From Deltaproteobacteria bacterium (GTDB lineage: Bacteria; Desulfobacterota; Binatia; UBA12015), in the NCBI GenBank assembly GCA_003447545.1, contig DLYX01000378.1, positions 1 through 6,391 of the forward strand: a stretch of 6,391 nucleotides of DNA, written 5' to 3'. The position numbers and the translations under genes are program-made. Shown here one piece after another: positions 1-6,175 of this stretch (positions are counted from its first letter, which is position 1; each line of letters opens with the position of its first letter). Below the pieces are notes generated by a model that made no database searches, had not been told where the DNA came from, and saw nothing but the letters and a program-made list of their open reading frames with translations.

Positions 1-185
1 CCTTCCAGATGCGCTTTGCATAAGCCCCCCCAGGACAACCATCCGATACCGAATCCGTTCTATCGACGTGAAAATAATCGGACGATTCACCGGGAAACTT
101 CATGCCTTTGGGTTGCTGCAGCGCGCGATGGTGCGGCTGCTGCTGCGGTTCCTCAGGGGCCTGAGGGGGCGGACGCGGGGTCGGC
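1..185. other. Non-genic stretch downstream of the ABC exporter gene
   Basis: I find no gene here that I can support. On the minus strand the frame directly after the exporter's TGA stays open to the window edge (about 61 codons). It starts proline- and glutamine-rich and contains one ATG at 103-101, but that ATG has no properly spaced ribosome binding site, and the codons after it include AGA, GTA and TTA, which look uncharacteristic of the neighbouring genes. A second minus-strand ATG at 21-19 sits four bases after a run of seven G (plus-strand C at 25-31). It could be the first codon of a further gene lying left of the window, but only seven codons are visible. A plus-strand frame open to 228 overlaps the exporter's end antisense and is probably a shadow. 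Confidence 0.4.
151..166. repeat. Perfect inverted repeat (CCTCAG arms) past the exporter stop
   Basis: The arms CCTCAG and CTGAGG flank a GGGC centre. The outer two bases of the centre also pair, giving 7-bp arms around GG. The repeat lies about 20 bases downstream of the exporter's stop codon. It is not followed by a T-run on either strand, so it does not look like a standard intrinsic terminator. The same arms occur at 2494-2507 just after the small exported-protein gene. A role in mRNA 3'-end protection or termination is inference. Confidence 0.6.
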
Positions 186-2084
186 TCAATGGTACCCGGA
201 TGCCTGCAGACGGAACATTCGCGCGTAGGTTGCATCGTTGGCCATGAGTTCCTCGTGCGTTCCGAGTTCGGTCAGCACCCCGCGTTCGAGGACGGCGATT
301 CGATCGGCGAAGCGCACGTTGGCAAACCGGTGCGTGATCAGGATGGTTGTTCGGTTGGCCGTCAGGGTGCGGAAGCGTGCGAAGATCTCTGCCTCAGCTT
401 CGGCATCGAGTGCCGCGGTGGGTTCGTCGAGAATCAACAGAGGTGCAGGACGCATGAAGGCACGCGCAAGAGCCAGGCGCTGCCATTGACCGGTCGAAAG
501 CTCTTCTCCGCCAAACCACCGTCCGAGGATTTGGGCATATCCGTCCGGTAGAGCCTCGAGCGTTTCTGCGATGCCCCCCTCATGGGCGGCTTTGCGAATG
601 GCATCTTCGTCGCCCATGGCCGGAAGCCATCCGACGCCGATATTGTCGGCCGCGCTGAAATGGAAGCGAACAAAATCCTGAAAGATGATACCCATTCGTG
701 AGCGCAGGCCGGCGGGACCTAACTGCTCGATCGGTGTGCCTCCGACGCGTATTTCGCCCGAGTTGGCGCGATAGAGGCCGGCCAGAAGTTTCACGAAAGT
801 CGTTTTTCCCGCGCCGTTGGGGCCCACCAGCGCAAGCGTTTCTCCCGGCGCGATCTTCAGGTCCAAGTTCTGTATCGAGTCTCTCGGTATGCCCGGGTAG
901 CCGAAGCGAACCTGAGAGAACTCCACAGAGATGCCTTCGGCGGCGGAGATCGAGTCCGTCAGCGACGGAATTTCTTCGTGAGGCTCGTCTTCGGGTGTCT
1001 CCAGATACTCGAAGAGATTGGTCATGAAGAGGTTGTTTTCGTAGAGGCGGGCAAGGGAGAGCAGTCCGTCCTGAAAAGATTTCTGTCCTTGACGAAAGGC
1101 GGTCAGGTAGAGAGTCAAGGAGCCAACCGAAACGATGCCGCGAGCAGCGTCGATCACCACCCAGGCGTAACATCCATAGACAGCACAGGAGGCGACAATG
1201 CCGAGCGCGATTGCCGCCGTGCCGCGCCGCCGCTCGAGGCCGGCGTCTTCGCGGTGAAAGCGTTGAAAAGTTTTTCTGTATCGATCCAGCAGCATTGAGC
1301 TCAAGGAAAAAAGTTTTACTTCCTTGGCGCTCTCGGTTCGCGAGATCAGAGATTCCAGATACTGCGCCCGCCGCTTCTCGAACATGCGCGATCGATTCAG
1401 GCGAAAGGCTTCACGCCCGAAGCGCGCCTCCGCGACAAAGGGTGGTATCGCCGAGCCCAGAAGAATGATCACGGCCCAGGGACTCCAGGAGAGGAGGACA
1501 ACCAGATAGCCCGACAAGGTGAGGGAGGATCGAAGGAAGCGGAGAATCTGGCGGACCACATCCAGCGGCCGGGAACTCGCTTCTCGTCGGGCCTGCGACA
1601 AGCGGTCGTGAAAATCGGGATCCTCGAAGTTGTGGTAGCCAACGTGAATGGCCTTCTCGAGAATGGCGGTATTGACGCCAAGAGAGAGGGCCGAACGGAG
1701 TTGGACTTCCGCGACCTGATTGAGCTGCGTGACTCCCGAGCGGCCAATTACCAGGAGCGCCTCGACCGCGACCCAGAAAAGCGCCCCCGATATATCGGGG
1801 GCGCTGCCCGTAGCGGAGGCAACGACGGCATCGATCAGCTCCTTGCCGACCCAAGCGATTCCAACGGGAAGCAGGCCCTCGATGAAGGCGAGAAAGATCA
1901 GTAATAGCGCCAGCCTCGAGTCCGCACGGAAGAGCAATTGCAAGGCACCGCGGGCATTTCTCAGCAAAAGGAGAAGCCCCTCGCGCTTGCCTTGGGGGGC
2001 CTCGGAGCCCGTCCGGGGTGCGCTGGGGTCAGCCATGACCTCTTTGAGAACATGCCCGACCGGGACAGGCAATCCCGCCTCCAT
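186..2084 (-). CDS. ABC exporter half-transporter (permease fused to ATPase)
   Basis: This inner-membrane ABC exporter would act as a homodimer, or a heterodimer with an unseen partner, using ATP to move an unknown substrate outwards. Residues 57-335 form the membrane domain, with hydrophobic segments near 57-80, 101-118, 187-219 (two helices), 290-313 and 318-335. The linker carries the HNFEDPDFHDRLSQARRE stretch (151-168), typical of the peptide/lantibiotic-type exporter branch. The ATPase domain shows Walker A GPNGAGKT (421-428), the Q-loop glutamine Q469, signature LSTGQ (529-533, threonine instead of the usual glycine), Walker B LLILDE (549-554, catalytic E554) and the H-loop H585. There is no C39 peptidase domain, and length is normal. 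The start is uncertain. The ATG at 2084 has GGAG directly abutting it, while an ATG at 2036 (MADPSAP) has AAAGAGG two bases upstream; neither spacing is ideal. The gene stands alone on its strand, divergent from the small exported-protein gene. Substrate cannot be inferred from the neighbours. Confidence 0.93.
   Translation of the reverse strand: MEAGLPVPVGHVLKEVMADPSAPRTGSEAPQGKREGLLLLLRNARGALQLLFRADSRLALLLIFLAFIEGLLPVGIAWVGKELIDAVVASATGSAPDISGALFWVAVEALLVIGRSGVTQLNQVAEVQLRSALSLGVNTAILEKAIHVGYHNFEDPDFHDRLSQARREASSRPLDVVRQILRFLRSSLTLSGYLVVLLSWSPWAVIILLGSAIPPFVAEARFGREAFRLNRSRMFEKRRAQYLESLISRTESAKEVKLFSLSSMLLDRYRKTFQRFHREDAGLERRRGTAAIALGIVASCAVYGCYAWVVIDAARGIVSVGSLTLYLTAFRQGQKSFQDGLLSLARLYENNLFMTNLFEYLETPEDEPHEEIPSLTDSISAAEGISVEFSQVRFGYPGIPRDSIQNLDLKIAPGETLALVGPNGAGKTTFVKLLAGLYRANSGEIRVGGTPIEQLGPAGLRSRMGIIFQDFVRFHFSAADNIGVGWLPAMGDEDAIRKAAHEGGIAETLEALPDGYAQILGRWFGGEELSTGQWQRLALARAFMRPAPLLILDEPTAALDAEAEAEIFARFRTLTANRTTILITHRFANVRFADRIAVLERGVLTELGTHEELMANDATYARMFRLQASGYH
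1780..1805. repeat. 26-bp perfect palindrome inside the exporter gene
   Basis: The half-site AGCGCCCCCGATA (1780-1792) is followed directly by its exact reverse complement (1793-1805), with no spacer. The next base pair outwards (1779/1806) does not match. It lies in frame in the exporter coding sequence and encodes residues 94-102 (SAPDISGAL), in or beside the predicted external loop between the first two membrane helices. In RNA either strand would fold into a very stable GC-rich hairpin with only a few central AT bases for a loop. Whether it is an inserted palindromic element, a protein-binding site or an mRNA pausing structure cannot be decided here. Confidence 0.9.
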
Positions 2085-2171
2085 CTCCGAAAGTCGGCGG
2101 ACCGGAGCGTTTGGGGGGTGGTCTGATGGCGCCGAGTGGGATAAAGAGGAAGAGAAGAATTGAGGATATCC
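2085..2171. promoter_or_regulatory. Divergent gap with purine-rich leader and RBS
   Basis: These 87 bases separate the two divergent genes and should carry both promoters, but I see no convincing -35/-10 pair on either strand. On the plus strand 2138-2166 is almost all purine. It ends in GAGGA (2162-2166), which sits five bases before the ATG at 2172 and is the likely ribosome binding site for the small exported-protein gene. An in-frame TTG at 2160 lies just ahead of this site and is therefore less likely to be the start. Confidence 0.5.
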
Positions 2172-2492
2172 ATGAAAATGCTTCGAAAAATTGCTGCGGC
2201 CGTAATGGTTGTCATGCTTCTGGCGGCTCCCGCGAGAGCTGTGGACGATTATGATGATTCACAGTCCAACCCTTTTCGGATCATTGCCTATGTTCTGCAT
2301 CCGATCGGTTACGCAGTCGAATGGCTCTTCACTCGACCGTTTTATCGGCTGGTTTCGCAAGACGATCTGGAGCCGATTTTTGGTCATGTCCCGCATGAAG
2401 GGTTCGATTACGAGAGCTACTCCGAAGGTCTTTCCACTGGCGTGGCCATCGGCGGCAACTCCGACACGATCGCCGAGCGTTCGCACCGCTGA
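2172..2492 (+). CDS. Small exported protein of unknown function
   Basis: This gene encodes 106 residues with a clear Sec-type signal peptide: a basic start (MKMLRK), a hydrophobic core at 7-19 and a likely cleavage after ARA (residues 21-23). The mature protein would be about 83 residues with an acidic start (VDDYDDS). It then has an aromatic, partly hydrophobic stretch from NPFRIIAY to TRPFYRLV (33-61), which could be an amphipathic or membrane-associated helix, followed by DDLEPIFGHVPHEG (64-77) and a polar tail. The NPFRIIAYVLHPIG and FGHVPHEG stretches resemble a family of uncharacterised small envelope proteins that I recall loosely, so I assign no function. The start at 2172 is chosen because GAGGA lies five bases upstream and the signal peptide begins there. 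It is divergent from the exporter and convergent with the helicase gene, 58 bases from that gene's stop. Confidence 0.82.
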   Translation: MKMLRKIAAAVMVVMLLAAPARAVDDYDDSQSNPFRIIAYVLHPIGYAVEWLFTRPFYRLVSQDDLEPIFGHVPHEGFDYESYSEGLSTGVAIGGNSDTIAERSHR

Positions 2493-2493
2493 T

Positions 2494-2507
2494 CCTCAGC
2501 CCTGAGG
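2494..2507. repeat. CCTCAG/CTGAGG inverted repeat after the small gene
   Basis: Perfect 6-bp arms surround a CC centre, starting one base after the small gene's TGA. The arms are identical to those at 151-166. No T-run follows on the plus strand, and none is evident on the minus strand, so if this ends or stabilises the transcripts of the convergent genes it is not a classical intrinsic terminator. Confidence 0.6.
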
Positions 2508-2562
2508 CGGGCCATTACCTAGGCCATTACCCGTGCCACTACCCGTGCCACTACCCGTGCCA
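2503..2562. repeat. 12-bp tandem repeat spanning the helicase stop codon
   Basis: Read on the helicase strand and in its frame, five consecutive 12-base units run from 2562 down to 2503. The first two are identical: TGG CAC GGG TAG (2562-2551 and 2550-2539). The third is TGG CAC GGG TAA (2538-2527), the fourth TGG CCT AGG TAA (2526-2515), and the fifth, TGG CCC GCC TCA (2514-2503), is degenerate and lacks a stop. The first unit encodes the last three residues of the helicase (WHG) and its stop. Units 2-4 therefore lie outside the protein, each ending in another in-frame stop. The fifth unit runs into the hairpin at 2494-2507. Confidence 0.9.
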
Positions 2563-4839
2563 AGGCCCCTCTTGCCCCATGATTTGCAGGGGCGCGTAGC
2601 GGGCAATCAGCTTCTTGATTCCATAACGCTCGAATTGGATGGTCAGCTTGGTGGCCCCACCGGTGCCTTCCTTGCGTCGCACTACGCCGGCACCAAATTT
2701 GGGGTGATTGACCACGGTCCCCACGCGCAGCGGGGTCGCTGAGACGTCCTCGCTGAATTCCTGGCCGACACTGTAGTCGATCCGAGGCTCGTCCGTGTCC
2801 AATTCCTCGGAACTGTGTTCTCCGAGCTCGATCAGTCGGTCAATTCCCTTTTGCAGGCTCTCCTTGACCGGCGACGGCTCGAGGTCTTCGAGGACATCAC
2901 CGAACAGACCCACTGGTTGCACAAGGCTTGCTGGTATCTCGCGCAAGAAGCGCGAAGCCGGGTTGTTCTGGCTTGTGCCAAACAAGATACGGTGGCGAGC
3001 CCGGGTCAGCACGAGTTCCTCGCGAGCCCGCGTCATGCCGACATAGCAGAGACGACGTTCTTCCTCGATGGTTCCCTCGTCCATCGAGCGAATATGCGGG
3101 AAGACTCCCTCTTCCATCCCGACGAGGAAAACCAGCGGGAACTCGAGGCCCTTCGAGTTATGCAGGGTCATCAGGCTCAGAGCGCCACGACCATCATCGT
3201 TTTCGTCCATGGCCGTGACCAGAGCCGCTCTTTCAAGAAAGGCTTCGATAGCCGTCGTGGTATCGGGGTATACGACTCCGGTTTCGGCTTCGTGAGCAGC
3301 CCCGACCAGTTCTTCGAGGTTTTCGGCACGGGTTTCGGCTTCGTGGGTTCCTTCGGCACGTAGCCTTTCCAGGTAGCCGCTTTCGATCAGAATTCCTTCC
3401 ACCAGACCGCTCAGGCTCGCCTGTGCGACTCTCTCGCGGAGGTTTGTGAGTAATTCGCGGAAGGCAAGAACGCGGCTGCGAGACGCTTTTCCGAGATTGA
3501 CCAGTGAAGGGTCCGTCTCGAGGAGGTCGATCACCGAAGATATGGAGCGTCCGGTATCTCGCGCGGCCTGCAATAATTTTTGCTGAGTCGTATTTCCGAT
3601 CCCTCGGGTCGGTGTGTTGATAATGCGCAAAAGACTGATGTCATCGTGGGGGTTCACCAACGAGCGGAGGTAGGCAAGAGCATCTTTGACCTCGCGCCGG
3701 TCGTAGAAGCGCGTACCTCCCAATAAAACGTAGCGTACGCCCTGACGCACCAGTTCCTCCTCGAGAACGCGGGACTGAGCATTCGTGCGGTAGAAAATAG
3801 CGATCTCGCCGGAGTCTCGCCCGCGGGATTGTGCGTCGAGAACTTCGCTTGTGACCCAGCGGGCCTCGGCTCGATCATCGGGAAATGTGCCGAGACGAAT
3901 TTTCTCGCCGTCCTCGTCGTCGGTCCAGAGTTGTTTGCCGTGCCGTCCGGCATTGCAGGAGATCACGGCCCCGGCCGCTTCGAGAATATTGCCCTTGGAT
4001 CGATAGTTCTGCTCCAGCCGGACAACGTGAGCATCTGCATGGTCACGTTCGAACTCCAGAATGGCGCGAACGTTGGCGCCGCGAAATCCGTAGATCGATT
4101 GGTCGTCGTCACCAACCACGCAGAGGTTGCCATTCGAGCCTGAAATCTTGTCGATCAAAAGATACTGGGCATGGTTGACGTCCTGATACTCGTCGACCAG
4201 TACGTGGCGGTAGCGCCTTTGAAATGTGCGTCGGACGTCGGAGTGCTCGGTAAGCAATCGAACCATGCCGGTGATGAGGCTACCGAAATCGAGAGCGCCA
4301 AGCTGGTGAAGGAGTTCTTCATAGCGTCGGCCCGCCTGAATCATCCCCTCCGACCATGTGGGCCCCGGACTCAACTTTGCCGGATCCAGAGCCTGATTTT
4401 TCATTCGATCGATCATCGATCGAAGAAGCCGCGGCGGGACCTCTTCATCGTTGACCTCGGTTTCCTCGAGAGCGCGCTTGCACAAGGCAAGGGAGTCGGC
4501 GTCATCGTAGATCGCAAAACTCGACGGTAGTCCGAGCTTGGGTGCATAGCGTCGCAGCCATCGCGCGCACGTGGAGTGAAAGGTTCCGACGGTCAAATCG
4601 GAGATCCGGTCTCCCACGAGATCGACCAATCGCTCACGCATCTCCCGGGCGGCTTTGTTGGTGAAGGTGACCGCGAGAATCTCGTGGGGCGATACGTCAT
4701 GCTTCTCGATCAAGTGAGCGATCCGGTAGGTCAAAACCCGCGTTTTTCCACTCCCCGCTCCCGCGAGGACGAGCAGGGGACCCTCACCGTGGCGCACGGC
4801 TTCGGATTGTTGCGGGTTCAGCGAATCGAGATCGAGCAC
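2551..4839 (-). CDS. pcrA: PcrA/UvrD-type superfamily 1 DNA helicase
   Basis: This is a 3'-to-5' ATP-dependent DNA helicase acting in nucleotide-excision repair, clearing of stalled replication forks and, in this family, transcription-coupled repair. All SF1A motifs are present in order: Q motif LNPQQ (7-11), Walker A AGAGSGKT (26-33, K32), motif Ia VTFTNKAAREM (57-67), Ib VGTFHS (84-89), DEYQD (216-220), VGDDDQSIYGFRG (242-254), QNYRS (277-281), motif V around TLHNSKGLEFP (558-568) and motif VI YVGMTRARE (599-607). A Tudor-like C-terminal domain (about 705-752, VGTVVNHPKFGAGVV) is the part that contacts RNA polymerase in PcrA. At 762 residues it is full length for the family. The start is a GTG at 4839 with AGGA nine bases upstream (4852-4849). 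It is divergent from the lipoprotein gene. PcrA and UvrD cannot be separated with certainty from sequence alone; the Tudor tail fits PcrA. Confidence 0.95.
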   Translation of the reverse strand: MLDLDSLNPQQSEAVRHGEGPLLVLAGAGSGKTRVLTYRIAHLIEKHDVSPHEILAVTFTNKAAREMRERLVDLVGDRISDLTVGTFHSTCARWLRRYAPKLGLPSSFAIYDDADSLALCKRALEETEVNDEEVPPRLLRSMIDRMKNQALDPAKLSPGPTWSEGMIQAGRRYEELLHQLGALDFGSLITGMVRLLTEHSDVRRTFQRRYRHVLVDEYQDVNHAQYLLIDKISGSNGNLCVVGDDDQSIYGFRGANVRAILEFERDHADAHVVRLEQNYRSKGNILEAAGAVISCNAGRHGKQLWTDDEDGEKIRLGTFPDDRAEARWVTSEVLDAQSRGRDSGEIAIFYRTNAQSRVLEEELVRQGVRYVLLGGTRFYDRREVKDALAYLRSLVNPHDDISLLRIINTPTRGIGNTTQQKLLQAARDTGRSISSVIDLLETDPSLVNLGKASRSRVLAFRELLTNLRERVAQASLSGLVEGILIESGYLERLRAEGTHEAETRAENLEELVGAAHEAETGVVYPDTTTAIEAFLERAALVTAMDENDDGRGALSLMTLHNSKGLEFPLVFLVGMEEGVFPHIRSMDEGTIEEERRLCYVGMTRAREELVLTRARHRILFGTSQNNPASRFLREIPASLVQPVGLFGDVLEDLEPSPVKESLQKGIDRLIELGEHSSEELDTDEPRIDYSVGQEFSEDVSATPLRVGTVVNHPKFGAGVVRRKEGTGGATKLTIQFERYGIKKLIARYAPLQIMGQEGPWHG
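3280..3345. repeat. 15-bp direct repeat inside the helicase gene
   Basis: The 15-mer GGTTTCGGCTTCGTG occurs at 3280-3294 and again at 3331-3345, exactly 51 bases (17 codons) apart and in the same frame. On the coding strand each copy gives HEAET (residues 499-503 and 516-520), flanking the conserved ENLEELV segment. A second short repeat, TTCGGCACG, occurs at 3322-3330 and 3352-3360. This may be a small local duplication or convergence on favoured codons in a glutamate-rich helix. Confidence 0.6.
4404..4424. repeat. 21-bp palindrome inside the helicase gene
   Basis: The arms TTCGATCGAT (4404-4413) and ATCGATCGAA (4415-4424) are exact reverse complements around a single central C. On the helicase strand it covers residues about 139-145 (RSMIDRM), which is ordinary helicase sequence. 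The motif is built from overlapping GATC/ATCGAT units, which are themselves palindromic, so this symmetry is easier to reach by chance than for an unrelated sequence. Confidence 0.75.
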
Positions 4840-5050
4840 GTTTCGTCGTCCTGTCCTTTGGGGAACGCGAAGTTCATTGGCGCCCGATCATCACGATGTG
4901 CACGGGACGGTTTATCGCCTTTCGTCTGGACCTCGGAGGCGAGATCCGTAATGTTGGACTCCTGTCGGCGCACACGACGGTCTTACATAATAAGGGCAAC
5001 CCTGTGAAGGCTGCCCCGGTTGGATTGGCCGTCCGGAAGGAATCTATCTG
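4840..5050. promoter_or_regulatory. Divergent gap between helicase and lipoprotein genes
   Basis: No gene is visible here. It should hold both promoters. On the plus strand the AT-rich TACATAAT (4984-4991) is the best -10-like element; the TTGGAC at 4954-4959 is too far upstream (26 bases from CATAAT) to be its -35 box. A weak imperfect hairpin with arms at 4994-5001 and 5009-5016 would lie near the start of that transcript. AGGA at 5038-5041, nine bases before the lipoprotein ATG, is a good ribosome binding site. On the minus strand AGGA at 4852-4849 serves the helicase GTG; I see no clear promoter boxes for it. Confidence 0.35.
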
Positions 5051-6166
5051 ATGAAAAAAATCAAACGTCTCTCTGGTGGAATTTTGCTTCCCGCCCTCGC
5101 TCTGCTTTTGGCTTCCTGCGGGGGCTCGTCGGACGGGGATCCAATTGCGTTCGTGCCACCTGATGAGCTCGGGTCCTATACGGTAGGTCATACGGTGGAC
5201 GTCGTCACGGATTCCTCGCGCGGCGATCGCCGGTTGCCGATCGACCTCTGGTACCCGGCCGTGCCGGACGCCAATCTGGAATTCACTGTTTATCCCCTAC
5301 AGGGGGATACCGGGATTACTTCCGAGATCGCCTATCGAGATGCCAAGCCGGACCCGGCAAGGGAATGGCCGATGCTGGTATTCTCGCACGGCTTTGGTGG
5401 GATCAATACGCAGTCGCTGCCCTTGATGGAATATTTGGCAAGTCGAGGATTTGTGGTGGTGGCTCCGGAACACACAGGCAATACCAACAGCGATAGAAGT
5501 TCGACGGATCCGGGCGGTGATCGAGCCCCGGATATCTCTGCGGTGATCGACTTCATGCACTCGCGCTGCACCGATACCGAGGACGCCTTTCATAATGTCG
5601 TCAACACCAAGCAGGTCGGCGTGATGGGGCACTCCTACGGTGGTTTTACCGCGACGTCGGTCGCAACCGGCTTCCGCAATCAGACCCCCGACCCCCGAGT
5701 TGTCGCGATTATGCCAATTGCTGCCGCGAATCGGGAAATTACGGACGCGGAACTCAGCAGGCTGGACATCCCGGCCCTCTTTCTCTGCGGGACACTCGAT
5801 CCGCTTATCGAGCAACAGGAGCGAACGCTCGCTTTGGCCTCGAGTGACGTTCTTTTCGGCGTTTCGGTTTTGGGCGCGACACATACGCACTTCGCCAATA
5901 TCTGTCAGATCGGCGATTGGCTGACCAGCATCGGCTTGACCAAGGAAACCTGGCCTTCGATCGGGGCATCAGCTCTGATCGGTCCGTATGAGGCCACATG
6001 TGAGCCGCCGGCTCTGGATATCGATATTGCCTTGCGAGCGCAGAATTTCTACGCAGGTGCATTCTTCGGGAGATACCTGGTTGGTGACCAGGCATACAAT
6101 CCCTATCTGACCGAAGAATACGCAATCGCGAACGAGCCGGGAGTTATTTTCTTCTCCAACCAATAA
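5051..6166 (+). CDS. Lipoprotein alpha/beta-hydrolase (PAF-acetylhydrolase/DLH-like)
   Basis: This is a 371-residue serine hydrolase predicted to be lipid-anchored in the envelope. It has a basic start (MKKIKR), a hydrophobic segment (11-20) and lipobox LASC, with the modified cysteine at C23 followed by a flexible GGSSDGD linker. The hydrolase core shows the early strand LPIDLWYPA (62-70), the oxyanion-hole loop FSHGFGG (111-117), the nucleophile elbow GHSYGG (193-198, Ser195), an acid candidate in CGTLDP (Asp250) and a histidine candidate in GATHTHF (His278 or His280). This arrangement fits the platelet-activating-factor acetylhydrolase II / dienelactone-hydrolase-like group, so an ester substrate is likely but its identity is unknown. 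Four cysteines besides C23 (173, 246, 285, 317) could form disulfides in the periplasm. The ATG at 5051 has AGGA nine bases upstream. It probably shares a transcript with rlmE, nine bases downstream. Confidence 0.9.
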   Translation: MKKIKRLSGGILLPALALLLASCGGSSDGDPIAFVPPDELGSYTVGHTVDVVTDSSRGDRRLPIDLWYPAVPDANLEFTVYPLQGDTGITSEIAYRDAKPDPAREWPMLVFSHGFGGINTQSLPLMEYLASRGFVVVAPEHTGNTNSDRSSTDPGGDRAPDISAVIDFMHSRCTDTEDAFHNVVNTKQVGVMGHSYGGFTATSVATGFRNQTPDPRVVAIMPIAAANREITDAELSRLDIPALFLCGTLDPLIEQQERTLALASSDVLFGVSVLGATHTHFANICQIGDWLTSIGLTKETWPSIGASALIGPYEATCEPPALDIDIALRAQNFYAGAFFGRYLVGDQAYNPYLTEEYAIANEPGVIFFSNQ

Positions 6167-6175
6167 GCTGATTTC

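Noticed and set aside
16..228. Plus-strand open frame of 70 codons at the left edge
   Set aside because: It overlaps the exporter's 3' end antisense, has an alanine run caused by repeated GCN codons, no good ribosome binding site and no recognisable domain.
1720..2163. Long plus-strand frames antisense to the exporter
   Set aside because: They are shadows of a strongly supported coding region and show no protein-like features. Their APDISGA stretch mirrors the exporter only because of the 26-bp palindrome.
2494..2550. Bidirectional intrinsic terminator between the convergent small gene and helicase gene
   Set aside because: The hairpin is short and lacks the required T-tract on either strand, so it is recorded only as an inverted repeat.
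2815..3363. 182-codon plus-strand frame antisense to the helicase
   Set aside because: The helicase on the opposite strand is complete with all family motifs. The antisense product is low-complexity (FGFVSS/GFGFVGS) and comes from the direct repeat.
4994..5016. Possible attenuator or terminator in the lipoprotein gene leader
   Set aside because: The stem has a mismatch after five pairs and no T-run follows. It is too weak to call a regulatory RNA.
5221..5232. Palindrome CGGCGATCGCCG resembling a cyanobacterial HIP1 site
   Set aside because: A single 12-bp instance within coding sequence is not evidence of HIP1 enrichment, and the proteins do not look cyanobacterial.
5291..5309. Hairpin TATCCCC...GGGGATA inside the lipoprotein gene
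   Set aside because: Seven-base arms around a five-base loop within coding sequence are common enough by chance, and nothing else marks the site.
5297..5890. 197-codon minus-strand frame antisense to the lipoprotein gene
   Set aside because: It lies fully within the well-supported hydrolase gene, is arginine-rich as expected for an antisense shadow and has no recognisable motif.
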